A DNA stretch of 13,674 nucleotides, taken from Dehalococcoidia bacterium UBA1141. GTDB taxonomy: Bacteria; Chloroflexota; Dehalococcoidia; Lucifugimonadales; UBA3495. The notes under the pieces were generated by a model. It worked only from the letters and a program-made list of their open reading frames with translations, was not told the DNA's origin and did no database searches. This document shows positions 6,903 through 13,674 of this stretch, piece by piece; the stretch's first letter is position 1; every line of letters begins with the position of its first letter. The stretch spans positions 1 through 13,674 of the forward strand of contig DCAE01000053.1 in NCBI GenBank assembly GCA_002311385.1. The letters run 5' to 3'. A program made the position numbers and the translations under genes.

Positions 6903-7730
6903 ATGACTTCTTATCGACAAATAGAGGATTTCGAAGACCGTCAGAATGAGTGGACGAAAAGCCAATTTTTGACAGAAAGGGCGCTCTTCGAAGAGATGAT
7001 GAATGACATCTTAGTACCCATTAGTCGTGGGGTAGGTGAGGTACTGGTGCCCCAAGATGACAGCAAGGACCCTGTGCTTCTCCTCATGGCACGTCTCGTA
7101 AATGACTTCGAAGCCCCGAAGCGTTTGATACTGATGGGCCTTGGAGGACAAGCCTACCAATCTATGAGAGACTCAGTTGAGACCAGTCTACTTCTTCTGC
7201 TCTTTCAACTGGATGAAAAGCTGGCCATGCGGTGGATGCTCGATCTTAAGCAATACACGGCAGGTAACACAATCGCTCAGCTAAGAAAATACAAAGTCGA
7301 CTATCCCCTGGGCGAAATGTATTCAATGCTTAGCGTTCTCAGCCACCCCAACTTTTTGGCTTCAATGCATGTTGTCGAAGAGGTCAAAGTTGGAGAGGAT
7401 CATTTTCTTAGAACATATCATTTCGGAGGGTACCGCAACGCTGGATTTATTAAATTGCAGTTTGGAACCCTACTGGTGCTGATGATGGTTGCGGTTTTAA
7501 CCGCATTACCCAGCCCATTCGCTGCCAACGATCCTGAATACCAAAATTGCCTTGAGAAAGTTCAGTACTGGCCGCAACGGTTAAAGGACGCTTTGGGCCT
7601 TGATGTTGAGTTATCAATTAATCCCGTCGACGATGATGCTACTCGACAAGTTGCATTGCGTTTAAAGCTTGATCTTTTCACTGCTGAGGCTGTCCAAAAA
7701 GCCCACGGGACTAATGCCGACCTATGCTGA
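6903..7730 (+). CDS. Uncharacterised protein, DUF5677/HEPN-like features
   Basis: I do not recognise this protein with certainty. The ATG has GAGG (6894-6897) five bases upstream, and the previous stop is 121 bases away. The 275 residues are largely helical: a charged N-terminus with RQNEWTKSQFLTERALFEEM, a long helix with MRDSVETSLLLLLFQL (88-103), and YSMLSVLSHPN (140-150). A hydrophobic stretch FGTLLVLMMVAVLTALP (about 187-203) could be a membrane helix or buried helix. The Arg...Glu pair in the first long helix plus the later S-x-x-SH element resemble the pattern of DUF5677/AbiV-like helical proteins. I do not see the catalytic RX4-6H motif of HEPN RNases at the C-terminus. It ends the plus-strand block and is probably island cargo, and the role is not assignable. 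Confidence 0.65.
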   Translation: MTSYRQIEDFEDRQNEWTKSQFLTERALFEEMMNDILVPISRGVGEVLVPQDDSKDPVLLLMARLVNDFEAPKRLILMGLGGQAYQSMRDSVETSLLLLLFQLDEKLAMRWMLDLKQYTAGNTIAQLRKYKVDYPLGEMYSMLSVLSHPNFLASMHVVEEVKVGEDHFLRTYHFGGYRNAGFIKLQFGTLLVLMMVAVLTALPSPFAANDPEYQNCLEKVQYWPQRLKDALGLDVELSINPVDDDATRQVALRLKLDLFTAEAVQKAHGTNADLC

Positions 7731-7816
7731 AAACTGGGGGACAATCAATAGACCGGCACAAATCTCAAGGTGATCTACCATCTTCCCGCAATGCGCTCCG
7801 AAACCAAGTCCTTTTG

Positions 7817-7859
7817 GTGGGGCCTATTTTACACCCGTTTTAGCTAGGCCAAGCCCCAC
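7817..7859 (+). terminator. Candidate hairpin terminator after the plus-strand block
   Basis: Arms GTGGGGC (7817-7823) and GCCCCAC (7853-7859) pair perfectly. An overlapping inner pairing GGCCTA/TAGGCC (7821-7826 with 7845-7850) offers an alternative stem. A short TTTT follows seven bases after the stem (tcccgtttt), so the U-tract is imperfect. It lies 86 bases beyond the last plus-strand stop codon. Confidence 0.35.
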
Positions 7860-7919
7860 TCCCGTTTTGGATCTGTCGTCGATACTATTAGGGCTATGAG
7901 CTAATCACGGACATTGACG

Positions 7920-7994
7920 ATCCAGATTGTGGGCGGCCACGGGGTGCACATCACCGAAATTGACGGCCCTTGGATTGATGAAAGATCTCATTAG
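7920..7994 (+). pseudogene. Short relic resembling the N-terminus of a class-III aminotransferase
   Basis: One frame reads IQIVGGHGVHITEIDGPWID before TAG 7992-7994. The pattern G-x-G-V-x-I-x-(D/E)-x-D-G-x-x-x-(I/L)-D is the conserved opening of class-III PLP-dependent aminotransferases. Nothing on either side continues the protein and a stop lies just upstream (7902-7904), so this would be a fossil fragment. The match is brief and may be coincidental. Confidence 0.25.
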
Positions 7995-8197
7995 TTCGGT
8001 TCTTCGATTTGTGGTGCCGTGATCTCGCCCCGTAATCCGCGGGACCCCAATAATGTGCATAACCTGCTGCCAACGACGCAACGGGACTAAAATTGATTTT
8101 CAGGAACATGCAACAGGGAAATCCAACCCGTTCCCATAGCCTCGCATAATATGTTAGGTGCAATAATCCTTCTTTCAACACAGCGTCACAATCAGCA

Positions 8198-9466
8198 CTA
8201 TGGCAGTTGATTGGGGTGGGCAGAAGCACACGACATCGTTGAATCGGAAGATTGAGATGCATCTGGTTGAGCTATCGGATGCCAAACCAGATGCGAATAT
8301 AATATCGCAGGCACCAGCAACAGGAGGCCCAACGATGCACTTATGATCACCGCAACTTGAGCGCCCATCAAATTGGCCACAGCCCCAACCATTAATCCGC
8401 CGAAAGCGGCCACACCAATGCATAGTCCAAGCACACCCAAAGAAGATCCTCGCTTCTCCGGCGACGCAGTCATCAGAATTATGGTACTTTGCATTGTTCC
8501 AAAGCCTGCGCTGCCGAAGCCTACTGCCAGCATGAGTACAAATGAAAGGGGATACCATGGAGAGAGAGCAAACAGTAACAGGCTTGCGAACTGCATTACT
8601 ACACCGGAACAAAATACTCTTCCGTGGAATTTTATTACCCCGAACCAAGCAATTGCTCCAGCTGCGATGAAGCTCCCGATGGACAGCGCCGATATCAGCA
8701 CACCGGTCAATCCGGCGCCAACGTTCAAATGATCTTTCGCTACAACAGGGAACAATGATTCCACGCTGAATGCCAGGGCATTCATAATGAGTGTGATGGC
8801 CAATACACCTCTGATCACTCGGTGGTTGAACGCGTAGGTCAGTCCGTCGATAAAGTTTTGTCGCATGGAACTCGGACCGGAAGAAGGCGCGGGCAGGCGA
8901 GTTTTTATCAGGCTGAAAGATCCTAGAGCTAATGCGTACCCGACGAGCAGGAAAATATAAGGTGCCGTGAACCCAGACAACTCGATCAGAAAGCCCGCGG
9001 TCAATGGTCCTACGATTCTGCCGATCGTGAGGGCAAATGTTTCTAGGGACATAGCGCTTACTATGTGCGAATTTCCAACAATCTCGTAGATCATGGAGCG
9101 GCGAGAAGGGAACTCAAGCACATAAATCCATCCCAAAGCCATAGATGCCAGAAATAGATGCCACGGACGGATCACGTCAAATACAACTAAACAAAGTACA
9201 ACTGCGGTAACTGTTACACTGCCACAACGAGTGCCAAGTATCACCCTCCAGCGATTTACCCGGTCCGCAATCATGCCGGAAAAAACCGAAAAAATAAACA
9301 TCGGGAACCAGCGGACCACGAATAGTAGAGCCACTTGAAAAGGCGAGTCTGTCTGCTGTAGCACCAAAAGTCCCATCACAACCGTGTCCATCCACCTGCC
9401 AGTGTTGTCGAAGGCACCGGAAGCCCACAGAAGGCTAAAATCCCTGTTTCGCAGAATTTCTCTCAT
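8198..9466 (-). CDS. MFS transporter (MFS_3/EntS-like exporter family)
   Basis: Inner-membrane secondary carrier, probably proton-driven export; the substrate cannot be read from sequence. I prefer ATG 9466, giving 422 residues, over the in-frame GTG at 9508. The ATG gives the family-typical opening MREILRNRDFSLLWASGAF and clears the upstream stop at 9486, although neither start has a strong RBS. About 12 hydrophobic segments are visible. The loop 2-3 signature appears as GMIADRVNRWRV, as expected for MFS. The helix 4-5 region EFPSRRSMIYEIVG and the long central loop around LPAPSSGPSSMRQN, followed by FIDGLTYAFNHRVIRG, are typical of the MFS_3 (EntS/TMR-like) branch. The hydrophilic C-terminal tail ends in SSDSTMSCASAHPNQLP. 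It follows the MFS remnant at 9486 by 19 bases on the same strand and appears complete. Confidence 0.88.
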   Translation of the reverse strand: MREILRNRDFSLLWASGAFDNTGRWMDTVVMGLLVLQQTDSPFQVALLFVVRWFPMFIFSVFSGMIADRVNRWRVILGTRCGSVTVTAVVLCLVVFDVIRPWHLFLASMALGWIYVLEFPSRRSMIYEIVGNSHIVSAMSLETFALTIGRIVGPLTAGFLIELSGFTAPYIFLLVGYALALGSFSLIKTRLPAPSSGPSSMRQNFIDGLTYAFNHRVIRGVLAITLIMNALAFSVESLFPVVAKDHLNVGAGLTGVLISALSIGSFIAAGAIAWFGVIKFHGRVFCSGVVMQFASLLLFALSPWYPLSFVLMLAVGFGSAGFGTMQSTIILMTASPEKRGSSLGVLGLCIGVAAFGGLMVGAVANLMGAQVAVIISASLGLLLLVPAILYSHLVWHPIAQPDASQSSDSTMSCASAHPNQLP

Positions 9467-9485
9467 GCGATCTTCGGGTATAAAC

Positions 9486-9953
9486 TCACGCCAAATTACC
9501 TGTGGCACTTCGCCAGTTTTTCGTTGGAATCAAGAGATCTGCTATCATCAAGAACCAGGTTCCCACAGCGAAAATGATAAACCCCGGCACAAATGTGCCA
9601 GTTCCGTCGCGGATTGCTCCTACCACAATCGTAGAAATAAACATGCCGATTCCCGATACCGTGACGAATGTGCCCCAGACCACGGCAACTTTTTCCGGGG
9701 TCATGTCCGGTAGCTCCATGGGCAACGATAGAAGGGTCGCCGCATAGGACCATGAACCAATTCCCAACAGGACGATAGAGACGTAAATTCCCAAGGTGCT
9801 ATCGATCAGAAAAGTGCCCAGGCCGCTCAGTCCAAGCAGAAGCCCTGGCACGATGAAAAACGGTTTCTTTGAATCAATCCTAAGGGGCAGAAACCCGCCC
9901 ACCAATACAGCGATGCTCGCACAATAGGAATTCGGCAGCCTGCTAGGCTCCGC
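9486..9953 (-). pseudogene. C-terminal half of a second MFS transporter
   Basis: The frame encodes only the last five or six membrane helices of an MFS carrier: VGGFLPLRIDSKKPFF (after helix 7), a helix-8/9 pair, the conserved LPMELPDMTPEKVAVVWG element, GTFVTVSGIGMFIS, and a final helix FVPGFIIFAVGTWFLMIADL. The longest start-codon frame begins at GTG 9905 (139 residues). Natural sequence continues upstream without a start (EPSRLPNSYCASIAVL), back to roughly 9953. The N-terminal six helices are missing, and the TRAP gene begins just beyond, so a deletion probably removed them. Half-size MFS proteins are not normally functional. A sequence-assembly deletion is the alternative. Confidence 0.65.
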
Positions 9954-9978
9954 GAGGCTGGATCCGGCCTCTCTTACA

Positions 9979-11505
9979 TCACAACTTCCCTTTCACTAGA
10001 TTAGGAAACCACGTGACGATTTCCGGGAAGGCAATCAGTAATCCAAGCACGATCAGCATGCAGGCGATGAAAGGCAAGACGCCAATATAAACATCGACTA
10101 TTGTTCCGGTACCCACGCCGGTGGATATGGCGTCGCCATCAGGCCCCGGCGACGCAGTGTTTATTTCTCGACGGGCTCCTTGTAAAACATAAAGGGCCAT
10201 ACCTTGGGGCGGGCTGATTTGGGCCAACTCGAACAAGATCACCAGAATGATGCCGAACCAAAATAGGTCCACACCGGTGTCGCGGAGTGTGGGCAGCAGT
10301 AAAGGCAGCGTGACGAAAATCATGGAATAGCTCTCCATGAAAGTGCCTAATAGTAGGTAGAAAACCACTAACACTAAGACTAGTTGGACGGGGCTGAGGT
10401 CAAGTCCAGAGACCCACTGCCCAATTTCGTTGGATATGCCCAACCTGGCGAAGGCGAATTGTAGGGTAAACGCCGCCATCAAAATTAACATAATCATTGA
10501 TGTGGTGCGAACGCTGGAGAGGAATGCCAAGCCCAGCATCTGAATATTTTCGCCCACCGCATCCTTAAACATTGGGCCGAGCTGGCCGGGGGGTTGCTCA
10601 TTCCCGCCTAGAGCTGCCCAGAGACTCCCCCTGATGGCCAAGGGAAGGAACCAGCCAATCCATGATTTGCTTACCAACCCTAGCAATAGCCGCCGCACCA
10701 AGAACCCGGATTTGTGGGCCACGGCCAAAAAAAAGGCTCCGGTCGCGCCTGCTGCCGCCGCCTCGCTGGGAACAAAAACATCGGTGTAAATCGTGCCTAG
10801 CACTATGACAATCAAGGCGAACATGGGTAGCATGGGCAGGATGGCGATAATCCGTTCCCGCCAAGCCGCCTTATCCCAGAGAGCTCCCTCATGTTCACGA
10901 GGGGCTATGCCAGGCCATATAACGGAAGCCGTCCCCATCATCACCATGAATACACCGGCAATCATAAATCCGGGAACAAACCCAGCTAAAAACATTCGGG
11001 GGATGGATTGACCCGTAGATAAAGCGTAGATCAGCAGGAGAATGCTGGGAGGGATCAAAACGCCTAGCGTGCCACCAGCGGCCAGTGATCCCAGCACAAT
11101 GCGTTCGTTGTAACCCCTAGACCTAAAAGAAGGCAACGCGACCCGGCTGATGGTTGCGGCGGTGGCGATAGTGGAGCCTGCGCATGCGGCAAACAGAGCG
11201 CTTGATACGATGTTAGTGTGCAGCAGCCCGCCGGGTAAGAGAGCTACCCAACGAGATAGTGATGAATACATTTTTTCGGCCATGCCGCTGCGGAGCACTA
11301 ACTCGCCCATCAAGATGAACAGGGGAATCGCCACCCAGTCCCAATCGGTATAAGTGCTCCAGGCCTTGAAATGCAGCACATCCCACAGCGGAGCTTCGCT
11401 GAACGCACTCATCAGGATCAAGGACAGAACGCCTATGGCTCCAGCCACATAGAGTCCGGCCATGAAAAACGCGCCCATGAGGGTGAATGCGACGGCTATC
11501 GCCAT
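9979..11505 (-). CDS. TRAP transporter large permease subunit (DctM-type)
   Basis: Large membrane subunit of a tripartite ATP-independent periplasmic transporter, which uses an ion gradient to take up organic acids or similar solutes delivered by a DctP-type binding protein. About 12-14 helices are visible. Family-typical stretches include WVAIPLFILMGELVLRSGMAEKMY, AACAGSTIATAATISRVALP, LAAGGTLGVLIPPSILLLIY, a GTFMESYSMIFVTLPLLLP segment and ELAQISPPQGMALYVLQGA near the C-terminus. At 508 residues it is longer than the usual ~425-residue DctM. The extra length is a loop at about 270-330 and a Gly/Pro/Asp-rich insert INTASPGPDGDAISTGVG. An in-frame TGA immediately precedes the ATG, so the start is fixed. 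No small permease (DctQ) or binding protein is adjacent, which is unusual. Partners may be elsewhere or lost. Confidence 0.92.
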   Translation of the reverse strand: MAIAVAFTLMGAFFMAGLYVAGAIGVLSLILMSAFSEAPLWDVLHFKAWSTYTDWDWVAIPLFILMGELVLRSGMAEKMYSSLSRWVALLPGGLLHTNIVSSALFAACAGSTIATAATISRVALPSFRSRGYNERIVLGSLAAGGTLGVLIPPSILLLIYALSTGQSIPRMFLAGFVPGFMIAGVFMVMMGTASVIWPGIAPREHEGALWDKAAWRERIIAILPMLPMFALIVIVLGTIYTDVFVPSEAAAAGATGAFFLAVAHKSGFLVRRLLLGLVSKSWIGWFLPLAIRGSLWAALGGNEQPPGQLGPMFKDAVGENIQMLGLAFLSSVRTTSMIMLILMAAFTLQFAFARLGISNEIGQWVSGLDLSPVQLVLVLVVFYLLLGTFMESYSMIFVTLPLLLPTLRDTGVDLFWFGIILVILFELAQISPPQGMALYVLQGARREINTASPGPDGDAISTGVGTGTIVDVYIGVLPFIACMLIVLGLLIAFPEIVTWFPNLVKGKL

Positions 11506-12218
11506 TCATAGTCCATCGCGGTCGCAACTCGTTGAACTCGCCTGCGTTTCAAGTGTCCGGTCAAACGCTGCGTTTCTCTGCACAAAATCAGGCCCAAAAG
11601 AGGTCGCTGCAACCTGCCGTCACCTGCCTTGGTATCGTGGATTGTAGCTGACTCGCCGCACTGACATAGTCCTAAGCGTGGATGTCCTTTAGTCAGATAA
11701 GACCATTCTTAAACTTATTTTAGGATGCGCCTATTTTCGCTGCGCCGGTTGCCCACCAACCTAAAAAGGTATCCACTTTCTGAGGACGATATCGCTTTAG
11801 GTCAGATGATTCAAGCGATGCCACACATCTGGCCTTGCCATAGAGACAATCCTGACGATCCTATCGCCACCAACATCGCCAGCCCGTGTTTCTGGTGTAG
11901 TTCGACTCTACTCCATCTCCCGATACCCTACTTTTGTTACCCTCTGGCATCAGTGTTTCCGGAATTGAAACATGGGCACGCAAGTTGGCTGATGTAGCCT
12001 AGTAGACGGGGAGATTGGGGAGAGTCAAACGCCCCAGCAACTAAATTGTTCAGACAGGCTTGAAGACACCGCGAGCGTCGCTTGGTTGGTAAAAGCCGCC
12101 TAGATAGGCTGGAACTATTAAACCCTTCCCCCAAATTGCTGAGAGAAGGGTTTTCTTGTTAGCAACCAGTGACTCGATTTAATAGCCAGTTCGTCTGAAA
12201 ACTTCGCTTATCCGCTGT
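11506..12218. other. 713-base gene-free stretch
   Basis: Upstream of the TRAP gene, where a DctQ small-subunit gene would be expected, no frame gives helical membrane protein. A 90-codon plus frame (11725-11997) has no RBS and a Cys/His/Pro-rich composition without family resemblance. A hairpin lies near the right end (12120-12153). I see no mobile-element gene. Confidence 0.6.
12120..12153. terminator. Hairpin, probable terminator for the DUF1326 gene or bidirectional
   Basis: Arms AAACCCTTC (12120-12128) and GAAGGGTTT (12145-12153) pair over nine bases around a 16-base loop. The plus side is followed by tcttgtt and the minus side by taatag, so the T-tract is weak in both directions. It lies 66 bases past the stop of the DUF1326 gene on the minus strand, a sensible place for its terminator. 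Confidence 0.45.
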
Positions 12219-12830
12219 CTAAGGCCCTTTGTAAACGAAGGGTGAGTAATAAGCATTCTTACCAGAAAAGTCCCAGTCCATTCCATGGTCGTGATATGTC
12301 AGCTGGCTAGCTTTGGCGACTACCATAGGCTCTCCGGGGACTATGCCCAGAGGATTGTTGCTGATGGTTACTTCAGAACCACCACCACCTTCGATAGCTT
12401 GGACCTCCATCGCCGCAAGGTTTCCAACGGTGAGGCTACGACTCCTTCCGTCTGCCTTGTAATCAATAGCTGCTGTGGTGACACCCAGAACCTCTCCTAT
12501 AAAGCTGGCTAACAGGGCGAAGTGCCCGCCAGACTGGCCACTAAATATCTGGGTCAAAGCTTCTTGCTGAGTCTGGTTCGACTGCTCATCTATGTAGAGA
12601 GCTACTTTCCAATCTCCTTGGGTCATGGCTCCAGGAGAATGTGCTGCTAGGGCCACGTTGAGACCATTCAGGTTGGTCTGGGCAAAACTGCCTGAGTCGA
12701 TATGCCAAGCTATTAACACTGTGCATTCACCTGTAGTAGGTGCACTCAGGAATACACACGGGCATGCTATCTCGCAGTTACAGGACTCGAAATAGGTACC
12801 CCTGATATCCCATTCAGTTGCCGTCACCAT
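12219..12830 (-). CDS. DUF1326 domain protein
   Basis: Family of uncharacterised, Cys-rich, mostly beta-strand proteins of about 200 residues (DUF1326). Biochemical function is unknown. The hallmark N-terminus is clear: GTYFESCNCEIACPCVF with Cys17, Cys19, Cys23, Cys25 and later Cys36 in GECTVLIAWHI. This CxCx3CxC cluster could bind metal. GGHFALLASFIGEVLGV, GRSRSLTVGN and the C-terminal HDHGMDWDFSGKNAYYSPF are further conserved family stretches. Length (203 residues) is normal, and no signal peptide or membrane segment is seen. The ATG has GAGG eight bases upstream. DUF1326 genes often pair with a DUF2182 membrane protein, but none is here, so the gene appears to stand alone. Confidence 0.88.
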   Translation of the reverse strand: MVTATEWDIRGTYFESCNCEIACPCVFLSAPTTGECTVLIAWHIDSGSFAQTNLNGLNVALAAHSPGAMTQGDWKVALYIDEQSNQTQQEALTQIFSGQSGGHFALLASFIGEVLGVTTAAIDYKADGRSRSLTVGNLAAMEVQAIEGGGGSEVTISNNPLGIVPGEPMVVAKASQLTYHDHGMDWDFSGKNAYYSPFVYKGP

Positions 12831-12884
12831 TTGTCACACCTCATTTGAGTGATTTAGTAGCCAGACGGGCTCACAGAGTTGGCG

Positions 12885-12929
12885 TGGAGGTGAGGGGAAT
12901 CGAACCCCTAGTCCCCCGGCTTGCAAAGC
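12885..12929 (-). other. tRNA-Ala(UGC)-like 3' half, att-like scar (or tmRNA tail)
   Basis: On the minus strand this gives anticodon loop TTTGCAA (anticodon UGC, 12927-12921), the 3' anticodon-stem strand GCCGG, a six-base variable region GGGACT, a T-arm AGGGG-TTCGATT-CCCCT (12909-12893) and an acceptor strand with discriminator, CACCTCCA (12892-12885). No CCA is encoded. The 5' partner of the anticodon stem should be CCGGC, but only two bases match, and no D-arm or GGGGGTG/GGAGGTG acceptor strand occurs upstream. The homology thus begins at the anticodon loop and ends at the discriminator base, precisely the footprint of many integrase att sites. The GGAC before the T-arm also fits a tmRNA 3' end, but no tag-encoding or 5' end is present. 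Confidence 0.6.
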
Positions 12930-12945
12930 GCATTGTAGCGTATCT

Positions 12946-12965
12946 GAGACTGCCTCGTTAGTCTC
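12946..12965. repeat. Inverted repeat beside the tRNA-Ala 3' half
   Basis: Arms GAGACT (12946-12951) and AGTCTC (12960-12965) are exact complements with eight bases between. The repeat begins 17 bases from the broken edge of the tRNA-like segment, a position consistent with recombinase-associated sites. No T-tract follows. Confidence 0.4.
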
Positions 12966-13140
12966 AAAACTATTCCCTGTGTGTCCATAGTTGTCCGTGG
13001 GTGTTTAATGGGACGCTTCTGGCTCCTTTATCGATGCAGTCAATCTGTTCCCTGCGCCCAGGAGTCCAAACACACCACTATCCTCGTATTTTTCTCCCCC
13101 TAAATGTGTCCCGTTATCGCTGAACGCCCACATATCTAAA

Positions 13141-13180
13141 CCACCGTGGGATCGAACCGGGAACTTACTGATTAAGGGTC
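13141..13180 (-). other. Degenerate tRNA-Lys(CUU)-like 3' half
   Basis: Minus-strand reading gives a loop CCCTTAA (anticodon CTT with C in place of U33), flanked by TGA/TCA with four of five stem pairs possible. An AAGTT-like variable region and a T-arm-like CCCGG-TTCGATC-CCACG follow, but the T-stem does not pair fully. Upstream there is no D-arm. It resembles a decayed tRNA-Lys 3' half lying in the same orientation as the tRNA-Ala half about 210 bases away. The match is weaker and could be chance. Confidence 0.3.
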
Positions 13181-13292
13181 ATTAGGTTAACTTGTTCAGG
13201 AGCGTTGTACGATGTCTTCTCCTATTGCGATTGAACCTAAGAACACCTAAGAGCCCTCATCAACACGCAGTAAATAGGGGACAAATGCTTAG

Positions 13293-13631
13293 CTATTGCC
13301 ACTCCCAAATGACCCATCTCCCGGTCCCTTCGGCATCCACATCCCACTCGTGAACTCCGCAGATACCATTCAGGCGTGCCAACTTAGATCCCGACGTCTG
13401 AAAATACACCGCTCCCCGAAAAAAGGCCCCGCCCTCACTGGTGAACCCCCCGGCTCCCGATGCTATGAACGTGGCTACTTCTCCATCCTGAATCATAAAG
13501 ACGCCCGAGTTGGGACACTCGCCATAGAGGGACCCATCTGCTCTAACTTCGCTGCAATAGGTGGCTAAAAACTTTACTGACTCTCCCAAAAGCGTACCAC
13601 CTCCCTCCACCGATGTTTCGAAGTACACCAT
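13293..13631 (-). CDS. Small uncharacterised beta-rich protein
   Basis: I cannot assign a function. The 112-residue product is acidic, Gly-rich and predicted mostly beta-strand: SVEGGGTLLGESVKFLATY, then SGVFMIQDGEVATFIASG, AFFRGAVYFQTSGSKLARLN and an aromatic C-terminus WVIWEWQ. The pattern of a strand-rich body with TSGSKLARLNG followed by a final strand recalls small lipocalin/allene-oxide-cyclase-like barrels (DUF3224/DUF3237 style), without a firm match. An upstream in-frame TAG within the window means the frame cannot extend far beyond 13631. The ATG lacks a strong RBS. At 112 residues it may be missing its first strands compared with about 150-residue barrels. Confidence 0.5.
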   Translation of the reverse strand: MVYFETSVEGGGTLLGESVKFLATYCSEVRADGSLYGECPNSGVFMIQDGEVATFIASGAGGFTSEGGAFFRGAVYFQTSGSKLARLNGICGVHEWDVDAEGTGRWVIWEWQ

Positions 13632-13674
13632 AGGAGACTCAGAAGTGTTGTCCCAAGGCCGGGCTAATGGCGGC

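Larger units (their letters stand above)
7731..8197. other. Gene-free stretch between convergent blocks
   Basis: 467 bases between the plus-strand block and the minus-strand transporters contain no gene I can support. Present are the hairpin at 7817-7859 and the short aminotransferase-like relic at 7920-7994. A minus-strand frame (7951-8262) runs into the MFS gene but is rich in Cys/His/Arg, has no RBS and no family resemblance, so I leave it out. Confidence 0.6.

Noticed and set aside
1790..7890. Similar stretches GGATCT...GTCGA near 1802 and 7870 as target-site duplications of the block
   Set aside because: The match is imperfect and short; not convincing as flanking direct repeats.
7951..8262. 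103-codon minus-strand frame
   Set aside because: Overlaps the MFS gene end, Cys/His/Arg-rich, no RBS, no recognisable motif.
11725..11997. 90-codon plus-strand frame as a gene
   Set aside because: No ribosome binding site, an unusual Cys/His/Pro-rich composition and no family resemblance; it could easily be chance.
12012..12040. A fourth tRNA T-arm-like element (GGGGC, TTTGACTC, CCCC on the minus strand)
   Set aside because: Lacks C56, no anticodon arm or proper spacing; too weak to claim.
12885..13250. A complete tmRNA (ssrA) on the minus strand
   Set aside because: The 3' end fits, but there is no tag reading frame ending in Ala-Leu-Ala-Ala-like codons, no 5' acceptor strand pairing with CACCTCC, and the upstream segment does not fold as expected.
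13235..13252. Direct repeat ACCTAAGA twice at 10-base period
   Set aside because: Only two short copies with no further units; no evidence of CRISPR or iteron array.
1..13674. CRISPR array, insertion sequence, integrase or phage structural genes
   Set aside because: No repeated spacer structure, transposase, recombinase or phage motif was seen in any frame examined.

Overview
The window looks like an accessory, mobile-element-scarred stretch of a bacterial chromosome of roughly even base composition. GTG and TTG starts are frequent. The gene mix (TRAP-type large permease, several MFS carriers, a DUF1326 protein, a DEAD-box helicase and an AbiE pair) would suit a free-living, possibly marine, bacterium. 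A SAR202-like Chloroflexota is my guess from gene flavour only and is not shown by the sequence.

Layout. (1) Positions 1-354: a tRNA 3'-half on the minus strand, a perfect 8-bp inverted repeat, and a very short plus-strand reading frame with an excellent ribosome binding site that looks like the start of a lost gene. (2) 307-1614 minus: a DEAD-box RNA helicase. (3) 1847-7730 plus: a co-directional accessory block. It starts with a C5-cytosine methyltransferase that has lost motifs I-III but carries a complete Mig/MutY-like DNA glycosylase domain with a four-cysteine Fe-S site at its C-terminus. An AbiEi/AbiEii type IV toxin-antitoxin pair follows, with a candidate promoter and hairpin upstream. 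Next are two overlapping reading frames that look like one broken gene, and then an uncharacterised helical protein. (4) 7731-8197: non-coding, with a hairpin and a possible aminotransferase relic. (5) 8198-11505 minus: a complete MFS carrier, the C-terminal half of another MFS carrier, and a TRAP large permease without its small subunit. (6) 11506-12218: non-coding, with a hairpin terminator near the right end. (7) 12219-12830 minus: a DUF1326 protein. (8) 12831-13292: non-coding, holding a clear tRNA-Ala(UGC)-like 3' half without its 5' half, a weaker tRNA-Lys-like 3' half, and an inverted repeat. (9) 13293-13631 minus: a small protein of unknown function.

How it fits together. The plus-strand block between minus-strand neighbours reads as a small defence/DNA-modification cassette: modification with mismatch repair, toxin-antitoxin, and two uncharacterised cargo loci. 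The tRNA 3' halves resemble the att scars left by tyrosine-integrase elements, although no integrase or transposase is in the window. Several loci are worn (truncated methyltransferase, broken 5145-6781 gene, half MFS gene, short gene remnants), which suggests an old and repeatedly rearranged region. The most unusual single item is the methyltransferase-glycosylase fusion, which joins a 5-methylcytosine writer to an enzyme of the family that removes the thymine formed when 5-methylcytosine deaminates.
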